DNA of 64,000 bases from Cryptomeria japonica. Its lineage: Eukaryota > Streptophyta > Pinopsida > Cupressales > Cupressaceae. Numbering within the stretch: the first letter of the stretch is position 1; every line of letters begins with the position of its first letter. Under the pieces are notes generated by a model, which saw only the letters and a list, made by a program, of their open reading frames with translations, was not told the origin of the DNA and ran no database searches. The position numbers and the translations under genes are program-made. The stretch spans positions 652,632,920-652,696,919 of the forward strand of contig NC_081405.1 of NCBI RefSeq assembly GCF_030272615.1. The letters are read 5' to 3'. Of the stretch, positions 45,061 to 56,877 are shown piece after piece.

Positions 45061-47924
45061 CAAAAAAGAAGAAAACGATGGTTACTCAGGACATATATTT
45101 AAGTAAAAAGGGATTTATTTTCTTTTGTTATGTATTATAAATTGTGGTAATTTGGAATTGGACAAAAAAAAAGGAAAGAGAGGAAAAATTGCTTGCTAAA
45201 AGATTTCTTGTGGTAAATAAAGATATCTACGTTCTTTATGTGTTATTGGATTATAATGAGATATTTTTCTTGTATTTTTTATTAAAAAATTGTAGGAATG
45301 TAATTTGAATTTAAAGAAAAAATAAAAATTAGTTTTTGTTTTGTATTGTATATCTTAGATTATGATTTTTGTTTTGAAAAAAAAATGGAGAATTTCATCC
45401 AAACCCTTGCAATTTGTTTTGAATAAATATTGTGTTGGTGAGAATATAATCTTATTATATTTTGACCTAGAGGATGCTCTTGGTTTTTCAATTTGGGTAG
45501 GTTTCTTCACATTGTGCAAATTATAGCAAGATGGTGTTATTTTTAAGGGTATGCTACAAACTTTTAATTATTGAGTTGAATGAATTCGTGTGAAAAAACT
45601 TCATGATCCATTAGCGATGGACCTAACCTTACAGGATTCTTGAAATAAATAAGGAAATATTATTTTAACTATTTTCAAATTTTGAGAGTTCTAGTAAATG
45701 ATTATTTTGTGGCATTGGGAATACTTTAGGCTAATGAAATGACATAAGGAGCATTAGAATTTATTTGTGAAAAGTTAATTTACCACAATTTCTCTAACTA
45801 TTCGATTGTATCTAGGGTTAAAAGACATGAATCATTAAGTCATTTTGTTAGGGATGGATAAATAGATAAATACTTGGAATGGTCGTGATTTCTCTAGCTA
45901 TATTATATTTTATCTAGGGTTAAAGCATGATTGGATTCATTACATTATATACAATATGGGTTTAATTGATGAAATAAAATAAAAAATGCTTAAAAACAAC
46001 ACTCACCTCCAAGTCTATTACATTATTTTATTTAGGGCTTGATGTAAATACTATAGGCAAGAGAATGATACTTCCTAAGATATTACTATTTTATCTAGCT
46101 TGATGAAAATGTTCAAATGAATGCATCAATTGTAATGGGTGTTACTTGAGATAATCTAGTCTTCATAAATCCACTTTGTGTCTTAGAGGACCAAGGTGAA
46201 GATACTCCATTTCTTAGGCTTCACTTTCTCTTCCTCGTGTAAATTATGATCCTTGTGTGGAACCAATTTGTGAAATGGAATGACACTTGATAGTGTTATG
46301 TGTTTGAAGGTACTCATATATTTTTCTTATGCTTAATGACCATGGAGTATGACTATCAATTTAGTGGGGTGAACCTTAAGGCGGTGTATTTGTTAAGAGG
46401 TATACATTTATACTCTATTGATTTATATATTTTGAACTATGATGGAGCTTCTTATACCATTGATCAATAAAATGTTTCGATATCATTACATTGTTTCAAT
46501 TATTGAAAAGGTTGTAAATCTAAAATCTTTGTAATTTATGAATCAAGCTATGCTTGTGTAATTGATGGTTTTGGATTTGTATTTGATCTCAAAACATACC
46601 CATCTATGCATTTATTAGTAACTTTTCTTATGTATTAGAAATTGAATGGAAATGTATGTTTAACAAGGAAATGTTGTTTTAGCATTCTAGATAATTTCTT
46701 TCTTTCTAAAGAAAATTATGAAACTATAATATTCTATTTAATTTTTATAATGTTATGACTAAGTGTAATTCATTACTGTTTCTAATTTTAAAAAAAACCT
46801 AGATCCTTAAAAATTTGGTGTGGAATGTGATATGAGTATACGACTTGGTTAGGCTTGACCTCGTCTTGGTAGATGACCTTTTTGACATTGGTGGTTTATT
46901 TGCCAACTCAATCTTGGATTTGGGGTTTCAATATATTTATTGAAATTCAGAGAATCATTTCCCATGTTTGAAAATGAGTTTGATGCATTTTAGGTTTTTG
47001 CAATTTTGGGATTGTTCCTTATTTTAAATCACCTATTCGAAACATAGGCAATGTGTACAAATAAATAGCATGATTTTCACTAATAACATGTGTGATTTAG
47101 AGATAGTGAGCACTTCTATACATTTTTAGGAAATTTTTCTGAAGGGAATTTTATAATGTGAGTTTTCCTTGAGTGCATATCCTATTGGATTGGATTTAGT
47201 CTTTGATGTTTTTTTAATTTTGGTCCTTCATATGTTCTTCTGTCTTTGTCTATGGTTGGTTAATATTTGTGAAGACTTAGGTGTTTATTGAATCTACCGT
47301 GTGGCCAACCACTCATGGCTTGTTTAGAAGAATGTTTGGGTATCCAAAATTCTTTTGTTGAGTGTTTCCTTAAAGGATTGAATGCATTAATGATGAAATT
47401 GACAATGGGATTATGTTCTTTCCATCCTTGTCCTTGGTTTGTGATGATGATGGTATTTGACCACTCCATCATAAATTGCGAGAGTCTCTCTTCTATTATT
47501 CATCGTGTTGTCTTTAAATCATAATGATTATTGTAAGTCTTCCACTTATGTTGCTTTATATTTGTGTTTGATGATCTTGTGTAGTCATGCATTTGGTAGT
47601 GTCATTGTTTGATTTTATCACACTGTTGTTCAATTTTGACAAGATGATGTTTACATATTAGTTGCAAAATGTGTACGTGACAATGTAATGTGAAAAACTT
47701 GCTCACCTATCTTTTAACTTTAATTATCTTGATGTAAAAACTAGTCCATTATGTATATGGTATCAAAGAGATGGTTTCAACATCTAGGGCTCCAGGTTAT
47801 GCATTTTCTTGTGTTGTGTATTTGGGTGTATTTTCATTTTTTGACCAATAAGTGAGTTCTATTCCATGTAACTTGTATGTAAAGGAGTGTGCTTTCAAAG
47901 TGTGACCTTGGAAAGAATTCTCTT

Positions 47925-48704
47925 TGAAGCAGTCATTGGTGAGGAGGGACCTCAAAGAGATCTATCCGGACCGGTCAGCAAGAGTAAACACAACAAAAAC
48001 ACATAGATATGATGGAGGCAATGCATAACATAAAGTTTTACTGCATGAAATTTGATTCCATCCAATCAGTAACAACCGGGTTACAACATACTAGCACACA
48101 GGCCTGGTAGAATAGGTCATAACCGGGACCTTGAATCGAAAGATCTATCTTCTAGGCACAGTCTATCTATCTGATACTTTGATTGATCTAAATTGATTAC
48201 ATTCTAAAGCATGATTACAAATATATATATATCGATCCAAAGGATCCAGTCGGCTCAAAAGGGATCAAAGCCTGAAGAACAAGACATAACATGCAAAAAG
48301 CAAAGTCGGCCTTCGCCAAGAGATTCCTCCGAAAAATCCAAAGGATGAAATGTATAAGGTTGGCCACACGCCAATAAACATCAAGATCAATGTCCAAGGC
48401 TCCGCAAGCTTTGGAATGGGTTCCGGTAGATCACCAAAATAGGTCTCAAGCAATTGGTAAAAAGGAACAACCGGTAATAAGAAACTGCCATGGAAACCGG
48501 TAGTGATATCTTGTCGAAAAGTGATCCAAATGTGATGTGGTTTGAAAGAAAGAAGGGTGATCAAGTCTTCAAGTAGAATCCAACTCCACAAGATCCGGTG
48601 AGCCAAAACCGGGACACACGGAAAGAAAACTGAAACTACAAATAGAAAATAAAATGTTTTTGGTTGATGCAAGATTGTTGTGAACTGGGGATGTTCCTAC
48701 ATCA
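47925..48704 (-). repeat. 3' LTR of element E
   Basis: A 780-bp LTR. On the minus strand it starts TGATGTAGGAACATCCCC and ends CTGCTTCA. It matches 56878-57658 with many substitutions. A TATA-like run (ATATATATATAT) lies near 48219-48231. Confidence 0.9.
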
Positions 48705-48719
48705 GACATCCGAGGTTAA

Positions 48720-49258
48720 TGAAAAAGTGAGCCTCTCACTTTGCTAGGGTCAGAGGGAAACCAAGGCAGTCTACCTTTGCCTAAGAAATCCAAGATGAAT
48801 CTTTGACTGGTCTACTCCTCCACTTCACAAGATATTCTTTGTACTAACTATTATGGGTACTATGCCCAATCCTAATGTCCAAAATCTCTTCAATTTGATC
48901 TGGTTCCTTCTGAGGAAATTGTTTCTCAAGGTCTGCAACACTTTCCTCACTGAATTCTGGTTCATGGTACTCATGAAAATCTGCAATGTTGAATATAGGT
49001 GAAATACTTAGACTATTTGGTAGCCCTACATCATATGCATTTCCGGAACTGAACTTCCTCAAAATCTTATAGGGTCCAAACTTCTTCATTTTGCAGCTTA
49101 CTATAACTTCCAACCGGGAATCTCTCTTTTCTCAAGTATACCATCACTTCATCGCTAACTTCAAATTCCTTATGTATCCTCTTATCATCTGCCTTCTCCT
49201 TATATTTTCTATTCATGTTTTCCAAATGTTGTTTAACCTGAATATGCAATGCTGCCAT
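48720..49258 (-). pseudogene. Gypsy integrase C-terminus and chromodomain remnant (element E)
   Basis: The minus-strand reading MKKFGPYKILRKFSSGNAYD and NIADFHEYHE is the post-integrase module. The chromodomain follows as IEEILDIRIGHSTHNS, a stop, YKEYLVKWRS, DSSWIS, a stop, and LDCLGF-like sequence, matching the family pattern EILDxR..YxVKWxG..xxSW. Chromodomains bind modified histones and steer insertion into heterochromatin. Two stops fall inside the domain. The upstream part (about 49067-49258) is in another frame. Confidence 0.8.
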
Positions 49259-49270
49259 GTGATCTGCAAA

Positions 49271-50095
49271 TTATTTTTCTTCTGAACTCTTCCGATCTTC
49301 ACTTCTAATGTCTCTCAATTCTGATATTCCTCTAGGATGCACTCTGGTAACAATCTCAAAAGGTGTTTTTTTGATACTTCTATTCATTGAATTGTTGTAG
49401 GTAAACTCTGCTTGTGCAAGGATCAAATCCCAACTTCCAGTTTTATCTCCCACTAAACATCTCAACAAGTTTCCAAAACTCCGGTTAACAACTTTTGTCT
49501 ATGGATGAAAAGTAGAACTGAACTTCAAATCTATCTTCATCTTCTTCCAAAGTGTTCTCCAAAAATAGCCAACAAACTTAGTGTCTCTGTCTGAAACTAT
49601 TCTCTTTGGTAATCCATGCAATCTCACCACTTCCTTGAAAAATAGGTCTGCTACATGCAATTCATATGATGTCTTCTTACAAGGTATGAAATGAGACATA
49701 TTTGAAAATCTATCAACTACCACAAATATAGAATCATTACATGTCTGTGTCTTAGGCAATCCAAGTACAAAATCCATGCTTATATCTTCCCAACGTCTTA
49801 CTAGTACTGTCAAAGGTTTATACAATCCCACATTCTGACAACTACCTTTTGCAACTTGACAAACTCCACAACTTTGCACATATCTCTTAAGATCCTTATG
49901 AATATGGGGCCAAAAGTATTGCTCACTCACCAATGCAACTGTTTTGTTAATGCCAAAATTTCTGACTAAACCTCCACTATGTTTCTCCTTTATTAGATTC
50001 TCTCTCATGGAACTTTTAGGTATGCACAATTGAACTCCCCTGAATAACATCCCATCCTGAATGAAATAATCCAACCATTTTCTTCTATCTACCAT
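49271..50095 (-). pseudogene. Gypsy integrase (element E)
   Basis: The zinc-binding region reads KHSGGLVRNFGINKT then SCGVCQ: the Cys pair is present, but the usual GHFG His is Asn. The core has SMDFVLGLP (first Asp) and VSDRDTKF (second Asp). The Glu block, FHPQTDGQTE in the family, is reduced here to FHP, stop, TKVVNR. Four codons are missing, Gln has become TAG (49499-49501) and Glu has become Lys. NLLRCLVGD, WDLILAQAEFTYNNS and TPFEIV follow to 49271. It cannot be active. Confidence 0.9.
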
Positions 50096-50109
50096 AACCG
50101 GTTCTCTAC

Positions 50110-51291
50110 ATGCTCTCTACGGTTTTGCAAAATTTGGGTCTTCACCATACAAGGTCTTCAAATCTTCAAAACCTAATACTGTCACTCTCATCTCTGTCAG
50201 CAAATTCCTTCTCATACTCAATGCATCAACAACTTGTTAGATTTTCCACTTCTATGCTTCAACACAAAGGTGTAACTCTGCAAGAATTCTACCCATCTCA
50301 TATGTCTCTGATTCAACTTACTCTGACTGTTCAAATACTGCAAAGCTTGATGATCTATATACAATGCAAAGTCCTTAGGCAACAAGTAGTGTCTTCATTT
50401 CTTCAAGGCTTGAACTATGGCATTAAATTACCGATCATACACGGAATATCTCTTCCGGGCATCATTCAATTTCTCACTGAAGTATGCTATTGCTCTCCCT
50501 TCTTGACTCAAAACTTCTCCTATTGATGTTCCACTTGCATTGCAATCCACTTGAAATACTTTATTGAAATTTGGTAAAGCCAACACAAGTTGCTCAGTCA
50601 CTTTTTGCTCCAACAATTCAAAAATTTTGTTTGCTCTGGTGATCCACTTGAATTGCTTCTGATCTCCTCTCATGGTTTTAGTCATAGGGTTACAAACTAA
50701 ACTGAAATTCCCAATAAACTTCTGGTAAAAACTAGCTAATCCATGAAATGATCTTACCTCTCTAATGCTTTCTGGTGTAGACCACTCAACAATGGCTTTC
50801 ACTTTCTCAAGGTCCATCTTCAAACCATCCTCAAATATCACAAAGCCTAAATCGACTAACTCATCCTTCATGAAAGTACACTTCTTGATATTGATCAACA
50901 ACTTCTCTTCTCTCAACCTTTGCAAAACTTGTCTTAACTGCAACAAATGCTCCTCTTTTGTTCTACTGAAAATCAGAATCTCATCCAAATACACAATAAC
51001 AAACTTACCCAATAATTTCTTCAATACCTCGTTCATCAGCCTCATGAAATTTCTCGGTGCATTAGTCAATCCAAAAGACATCACCAACCATTCATATAGT
51101 CCTTCATCCGTCTTATATGTTGTCTTCCACTCATCACCTTCTCTGATCCTAATATGATGATATCCACTTTTCAAATCTATCTTTGTAAAGTATTTTGCTC
51201 CACTCAAACAACCCATTATGTCATCCATCCTAGGCAAAGGAAACCAGTATTTCATTGTGATCTTGTTTATTGCTCTTGAATCAGTACACAT
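50110..51291 (-). pseudogene. Gypsy reverse transcriptase and RNase H (element E)
   Basis: RT motifs run in order from CTDSRAINKIT, through FPLPRMDDI, FTKIDLKSGYHHIRI and PRNFMRLMNEVL, to the catalytic block. This reads YLDEILIFS where the family has YLDDILIFS: the last Asp is Glu (plus-strand 50980-50982). RNase H begins FQVDCNASG, with Asn where the family has the DAS Asp. It continues RAIAYFSEKLNDARKRYSVYD, then a stop at 50426-50428 and KFALYxDHQAL-like sequence to about 50110. The start at 51291 follows a stop; the same frame continues from the protease part. Confidence 0.92.
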
Positions 51292-51297
51292 TATCCA

Positions 51298-52179
51298 TTA
51301 TCCATTCTTCTTAGGTGCTAATATTGTTGGTACTACACAAGGGCTCAAACTCTCCCTAATCAAACCTTTCTTCAACAGATCTTGTACTTGTCTATTTAGT
51401 TCTTCATTCTCTGTCGGTGTCAACCAGTGTGCAACTTTGTTAGGCAAACTAGCTCTGGGAACCAAGTCCATGCAATGACTAGTACTTCTAATAGGTGGCA
51501 ATCCATCAGGTACATTATCTGAAATGATATCCTCATATTCTGTCAGCAAATCTCTTATCTCTGTCGGGTGTTCTCCTTTTGGTTTCAGTCTCTTAGTCTT
51601 CTTAGGAATTAAGGCAACACACACATTCTCATGTCTCCTTCCATCTACTAAACAGATTCTGGTATTCATACAAACTTCATTCTTCAAAGGTTCCTCCAAA
51701 GGTAACAAGATTTGCTTCATCCCATTGGCCACAATAGTGTATGTATTCTTCCTTCCATCATGCATTGCCTGTCTATCAAACTGCCAAGGTCTTCCCAACA
51801 AAAGATGACAAATATCCATAGGCATAATGTCACACAAAACTTCATCATGATAATTCCCAAGTTTTAATTTTACCAAACATTGTTCACTTACTAACAACTT
51901 ATGTTCATCCTGAATCCATGCTATCTGGTAAGGCTTAGGGTGTTTCAACCTCTCCAATTTCAACTTATTCACCATCTCTTCCAAAACAAGGTTATCTAAA
52001 CTACCACTATCAATAACAACTTTACAACACTTACCATATACCTTACATCTAGTCTTGAAGAGATTCTTCCTTTGCAAGTGTTCTTCATTTCCTCTGGTAT
52101 GACACAAAGCTCTCCTCATCATCAATAGTTGTCCATCTTCCGGTTTATTGCTTGATCCGCTGGGGTTTTCTTCCACCAC
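51298..52179 (-). pseudogene. Gypsy protease and start of reverse transcriptase (element E)
   Basis: This 293-codon frame carries the aspartic protease with an intact VVIDSGSLDNLV site, then MPMDICHLLLGRPWQFDRQ. A linker with LLTEYEDIISDNVPDGLPPIR follows. The RT start reads LKKGLIRESLSPCVVPTILAPKKNG. It stops at TAA, three codons before the next conserved block. A zinc knuckle lies just upstream at about 52204-52250 (YFKCGGEGHCAFEC), with Tyr in place of the first Cys. Confidence 0.9.
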
Positions 52180-52504
52180 TGCTACTCTTACGGTAGTCTC
52201 TATCTTCCTACATTCAAATGCACAGTGTCCTTCTCCTCCACATTTAAAGTAGGTTCCTCTAAATGTCCTCTTGTCTTGTCTTCCAAAGTTCTCATTCTAG
52301 TAACCATCTGATTCTCTCCTCTGATAGAAATTTCTATCATTTTTCCAGTATGAATTGCCTTCTTTGCTCACTTCCTTGTCCTTGTTCCTGATCTGTACTC
52401 GTTCCTCTTCCTCCGGTAAACCTTCCACCTCTTCCTCTTTGTCTCTGCTCATGTCTTTTATTCAATTTCTCTCTAGCCTTTAGTGCATACCGGTAAGCCT
52501 CTTA
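52180..52504 (-). pseudogene. Gag C-terminal part of element E, left of insertion F
   Basis: The minus-strand frame resumes AYRYALKARE, then HEQRQR, an Arg/Gly-rich tail, and the altered zinc knuckle described with the protease. It continues the gag frame broken by element F at 56058. Several stops are present. Confidence 0.75.
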
Positions 52505-52707
52505 TGTTGGTATTTGGCATAACTGATGCAGATCAGGTAATGCAGTTGAAGGTGGATGATTGCACTGGTAAAAGATAGAAGTCTATTTGTGATGAAGAGA
52601 TTGAGATTCTATGAATGGACGATGTGATCAGTTATTTGTGTTGTCATTGCTGGAAATTGATGTTCCTGTTGTTTCTAATGTTTTGTCTTATCATCTAAGT
52701 GATTTGG
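52505..52707 (+). repeat. 5' LTR remnant of element F (first ~203 bp)
   Basis: Matches 54408-54612 from TGTTGGTATTTGGCATAACT to CTAAGTGATTTGG, then the sequence switches to RT codons (WVFKNKLNEDGK). Confidence 0.9.
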
Positions 52708-54112
52708 AACTAAATGGGTCTTCAAGAATAAGTTAAATGAAGATGGAAAAGTGATAAGAAATAAGGCAAGGTTAGTTTTCAAAGTATATGCACATGAAGA
52801 AGGTGAAGACTATGGTGAAACTTTTGCACCAATTTCAAGACTGGAAGGAGTAAGGATGTTGATGGCATTCGTTGCATATAAGGGATTAAAAGTCTATCAA
52901 ATGGATGTCAAGTCATCCTTTTTGAATGGAATTCTTGAAGAGGGAGTATACATTGAACAACCGGATGTTTTTTCCTTGACCGATGACAAGGACATGGTAT
53001 GTAAATTGCATAAAGCTTTGTATAGTCTAAAGAAAGCACCGAGAGAATGGTATGAGAGATTACATGCACATCTGATCAAGATTGGATTCCAGGGCACCAG
53101 TGAGGACAGTAATATTTATCTAAAATTTGATAGAGATAAGATGCTAATAGCTGAAGTATTTGTAGATGACATAATTTTTGGTGGAGATGATAAAATGAGT
53201 ATGGACTTTGCTGATGAAATGAAAAAGGAATTCGAGATGTGTCTAATTGGTGAAATAAAGTTCTTTATTGGATTACAGATCCAACAACTGGATGGTGGTA
53301 TTTTTATTTGTCAAAGCAAGTATATTAAAGAGGTGTTGAAGACTTTTGGCATGGAAGACTGCAAATCGGTAGGTACACCAATGGTAACAGGCTACAAGTT
53401 GACAAAGCAAGATGACTCGCCTGTTGTTAGTGAAAAAGAATACAGATCGATGATTGGGAAACTACATTATGTTGTACATAGTAGGTCGGACATTGCTCAT
53501 GTTGTTGGGTTAGTTGCAAGATTCCAAAAAGAGCCCAAATAAATTCACATAGTGGTTGTTAAGAGGATTTTCTGATATCTTAAAGGAACATCAGACTATG
53601 GATTATGGTATCCCTACAAAGGAAATTTTACTTTAGATGTTTTTACTAATGCAGATTGGGTAGGCAATGTGGATGATAGGAAAAATACAACCGGTGGAGC
53701 TTTTCTTCTTGGAGGAAGACTTGTAGCATGGACAAGAAAGAAAGAAACTTGTGTTTCTCAATCTACAGATGAAGTTGAATATGTTGCTACATCCATGAAT
53801 TGCATGCAGACCATATGGATGAGACATGTGCTAGAAGGATTCACGATAGATATGTTTGAACCATTGACTATCTATTGTGACAATATAAGTGCAATAAATA
53901 TTTCCAAGAATCCTGTACTTCATAGAAGAACCAAGCATATAGACTTGAAGTATCATGTCTTAAGGGAAAGAGTTCAAGAGAAGCGGGTAAAGGTGGAGTA
54001 TGTGAAGAGTAAAGATCAATTAGCTGATATCTTTACAAAACCATTGCCAAATACTACTTTTGAGTTTCTCAAAAGTATATTAGGGTTTAGACCCCTACAC
54101 CGGAAGAAATAA
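52708..54112 (+). pseudogene. Copia reverse transcriptase and RNase H (element F)
   Basis: A single frame reads WVFKNKLNEDGK, NKARLVFKVYAHEEGEDYGE, VYQMDVKSSFLNG, EEGVYIEQPD and SLKKAPREWYERL. The catalytic FVDDIIFGGDD is intact (about 53158-53190), followed by GEIKFFIGLQI, SVGTPMVTGYKL and EYRSMIGKLHYV. A TAA at 53540 and a TGA near 53572 fall in the linker. RNase H continues in the same frame with FTNADWVG (family TDADWAG), DDRKNTTGGAFLL and STDEVEYVA. It then runs through IYCDNISAINISKNP and KTHIDLKYH-like sequence to ADIFTKPLP, ending at 54110. Only two stops and one Asp-to-Asn change separate it from an intact RT-RNase H. Confidence 0.92.
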
Positions 54113-54395
54113 GATGTTGAAGTTGCATCAATCTTGTGGATTTCATGTTTATTTTTCACGGAGGATTGATGAAGATGTGAGATACTCCATAGGCGGAGAG
54201 GCTCTAATGCAGTATGTGGTCAGATTGAAATCAAGTGATGCATTTTTAAACTTTGGCATTACTATCAAAGGGGGAGAAGAAAAGATAGTAAGATTGGCAA
54301 ATGCAGAGACTGACAGTTAATGTGCTAAGATGCAAGTGATTGGCATATATCATGTTATCCTGATTATATATCTGATTAGTGTTGCCATCAATGCC

Positions 54396-54407
54396 AAAGA
54401 GGGGGAT
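54396..54407 (+). other. Polypurine tract of element F
   Basis: AAAGAGGGGGAT lies directly before the 3' LTR that starts at 54408. Confidence 0.82.
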
Positions 54408-56052
54408 TGTTGGTATTTGGCATAACTAATGCAAATTAGGTAATGGAGTTGAAGTTGGATGACTGCGCCGATAAATGATAGAAGTCTATTTGTGATGAAG
54501 GGATTGAGATTCTATGAATGGATGACATGATCAGTTATTTGTGTTGTCATTGCTCACAATTGATGTTCCTGTTGTTTCTAATGTTTTGTTTTGTCATCTA
54601 AGTGATTTGGTTTATTGGAAGACATGGTTTATCGACAGAGAGCTAAAGTCTGTGAATTAGGACTTTAACCGGTAAAACAAAGTTATTTTGATTGGATCGT
54701 TTGATCTTCGAGGGTGATTTATGGTTTGGATGGTGAACTTGTATCATGGAAACATGTACATAACCAAAACCGAAACTTGTGATGATTACCAGAAGGCATG
54801 TTTTGAATTTATGATGAAGTTGTGCTAAGGTTTTAGTAGGGCTTTAGAACCAGTGAAGAAATCATCAAACCGGTAATGATTTCTGTTATGACGGTGATTG
54901 ATAGTGAGTCTACATGAAGTTGGTAACACGACACAACCTACGTGAAAGATTTAATTGTCATTTTGGCATGATTCAAGGAAGATTTTCTTGGGAATCAATG
55001 AAACACTTAGTAGAGTGTTTTGAGGATACAGATCGGATTTTCGTGATGGGTTATGATCAACCAACAATTTATATTGCATTGTATTTTTTTGTAATGATAT
55101 GTATAGTGATCTATGATGATCTTTTGTGATCAAATTGTGAATTCATGATGTAATTAGGTTTTATTGGCAACCTAGTTGAGATGGATATTTAGGGTAACAC
55201 AACTAATGTTTATTGTGTCAGTGGCATTAGGAGAATGAGTTAAGTCATCCCAGAGAAGATAGAGATCTGTCTGAGTGTTGCAGACTGTGAAGCATAAGTG
55301 GATCTAATTTAGCAAGCTGAAAGTGCATAGTAACAGATCATTTTTCACTGTTGTTCCCTAATATTTACAACAACTTAAATCCCTTAATCGAGTAGGTGCT
55401 AACAGGCCTTTACCATCTAATTCCCCTAACAAGGCAACTCACAAAAGAGTGTTTAAATCCTCTAACCAAGTCGATCCTAACAGGTCATTAAGCTCCTAGA
55501 GGGAGTGATAGGCAAATCCCTTAATTGGGTGACTCCTAACAGGGTCTACTCTTAATTGGGTGTATTGTAAGCTTCTAACCGAGATAAGCTCCTAACAGGG
55601 TGTACTTCAAAAGAGTAAAAATTATTGTGGGTACCAACCCCCACCATGGTTTTTTCCCATTTGGGTTGCCACGTCAAAAATCTTGGTGTTCATGTGTGGA
55701 ATGACTTTTCATAGTGTTTATGTTTCATGCATTATTTCTGATTATCGATTATGATAAGTTTACTGCATTTTGTCATAAATTTGTAAGTGGTTACCTGTAA
55801 TGTTAATGAATTGATAGATGAATTATTATAATCTGATAATATGTCAGTTTGATTATGTGTTGATCAAATATCTAGTTGGTGATTATTCTGATTAATAAGA
55901 TTGCATAAGTGGATAACAAGTTTATGAAATCTGCTAAAGGGATAGATTTATGTATTGAATGATTTCAGATCTATTGTAAATGGTATTTTGATTTGAAGTT
56001 AGAAATTTTCTTAATACTAATTCACCCCCCCCTCTCAGTATTAACTGGATCC
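54408..56052 (+). repeat. 3' LTR of element F
   Basis: About 1645 bp, TGTTGGTATTTGG...TTAACTGGATCC. Its end (TTCACCCCCCCCTCTCAG) resembles the C-rich LTR end of element A. The usual terminal CA is not visible, so the last few bases may be lost. The start matches the 5' remnant. Confidence 0.85.
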
Positions 56053-56057
56053 TCATA

Positions 56058-56769
56058 GGATTAACATCTTCAACACTCTCCAATTTGATCATATTGAGTT
56101 CATTTTTTATAGACATCCACAGTCCATTCAAATATCTTGCAATTTGTTCAACTTCATCGTCAACATGTTTGGATTTGATGTTCAACTTGTAAAATGCTTC
56201 GGTGTACTTCTTCACACTATATTCCTTCTATCTCAGATTCTGCAGCTTCCAAAATAAATCCACTTGATAATTTGTCGACACAAACTTTGATTTCAACTTA
56301 GCAATCATCCTATCACATGTCTTAATCTTTTCTTTACCTCTTCTTTGTCTATCAACTTGCAAATGCTCCCACCAAAGAGATGCATGACCTTTCAATCAGG
56401 TGCAGGCATATTTCACCTTCCTCTCTTTTGCAGTGTTTTCAAAATCAAAATACTTCTCCATCTTCAAGATCCAATCCATCAATCTTAATCTAACTTCCCA
56501 TCATATTCTGATGGAGTAAAATGAGGTTTAGTGTTTTCCCTACTCAAAACCCTTAAAAACCTTTCTTCATCTAGATCAACTATCAATAGGTTCACTTGTT
56601 CTGTCGGGGCTTCTTCTCCTTCATAGTCACTTACATCTTCAATGTGTCAGCCTCTTCTTTGGGTTGTCTCCACGACTTCTAACCGGGCTATTATTCCTCG
56701 CAACATCTCCATCATAGTAGGGTCTGCATTCCCACATGCTCCACCATTCCTAGTTCCTCTCTGTGCCAT
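56058..56769 (-). pseudogene. Gag N-terminal part of element E
   Basis: From an ATG at 56769, the minus-strand frame starts MAQRGTRNGG and reads MMEMLRGIIARLEVVETTQRRG. Acidic and degenerate sequence follows, then a better preserved part, KKYTEAFYKLNIKSKHVDDE and QIARYLNGLWMSIKNELNMI (from 56215). This last part is the gypsy gag core and matches element C (YMEEFHKL, VARYLNGL). Element F interrupts it at LESVED. Confidence 0.85.
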
Positions 56770-56862
56770 CAATTCACACTAGTCCTCTATAATTGCAAGT
56801 CGGATTAACAATCCGCCACCCTACAACAAAATTCAGGGCACACAACTTCTGGAATGAAACTT

Positions 56863-56875
56863 GGCTTTGATAATA
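56863..56875 (-). other. Decayed primer binding site of element E
   Basis: GGCTTTGATAATA reads on the minus strand as TATTATCAAAGCC, against TGGTATCAGAGCC in an intact tRNA-Met site. The differences are transitions or single changes. Confidence 0.65.
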
Positions 56876-56877
56876 CT

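Larger units (their letters stand above)
42758..47919. other. Stretch downstream of the pectinesterase gene, mostly without genes
   Basis: AT-rich sequence with a pectinesterase fragment (43205-43254) and a gypsy integrase relic (44750-45060). Copies of a TATCTAGGG(T/C)T word recur between about 45810 and 46100. No other coding signal could be supported. The polyadenylation site of the pectinesterase gene was not identifiable. Confidence 0.5.
52505..56052 (+). mobile_element. Ty1-copia element F, inserted in the gag of element E
   Basis: The element starts TGTTGGTATTTGGC (52505), with a nearly matching 5-bp duplication (TCTTA at 52500-52504, TCATA at 56053-56057). Only the first ~203 bp of the 5' LTR remain (52505-52707). 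They join directly to RT coding sequence. The rest of the 5' LTR, primer site, gag, protease and integrase are gone. RT, RNase H, a polypurine tract and a 1645-bp 3' LTR remain. The orientation is opposite to E. Confidence 0.9.

Noticed and set aside
48215-48672. Minus-strand frames of 60-135 codons, repeated near 57098-57549
   Set aside because: Both sets lie in the two LTRs of element E and are translated LTR sequence.
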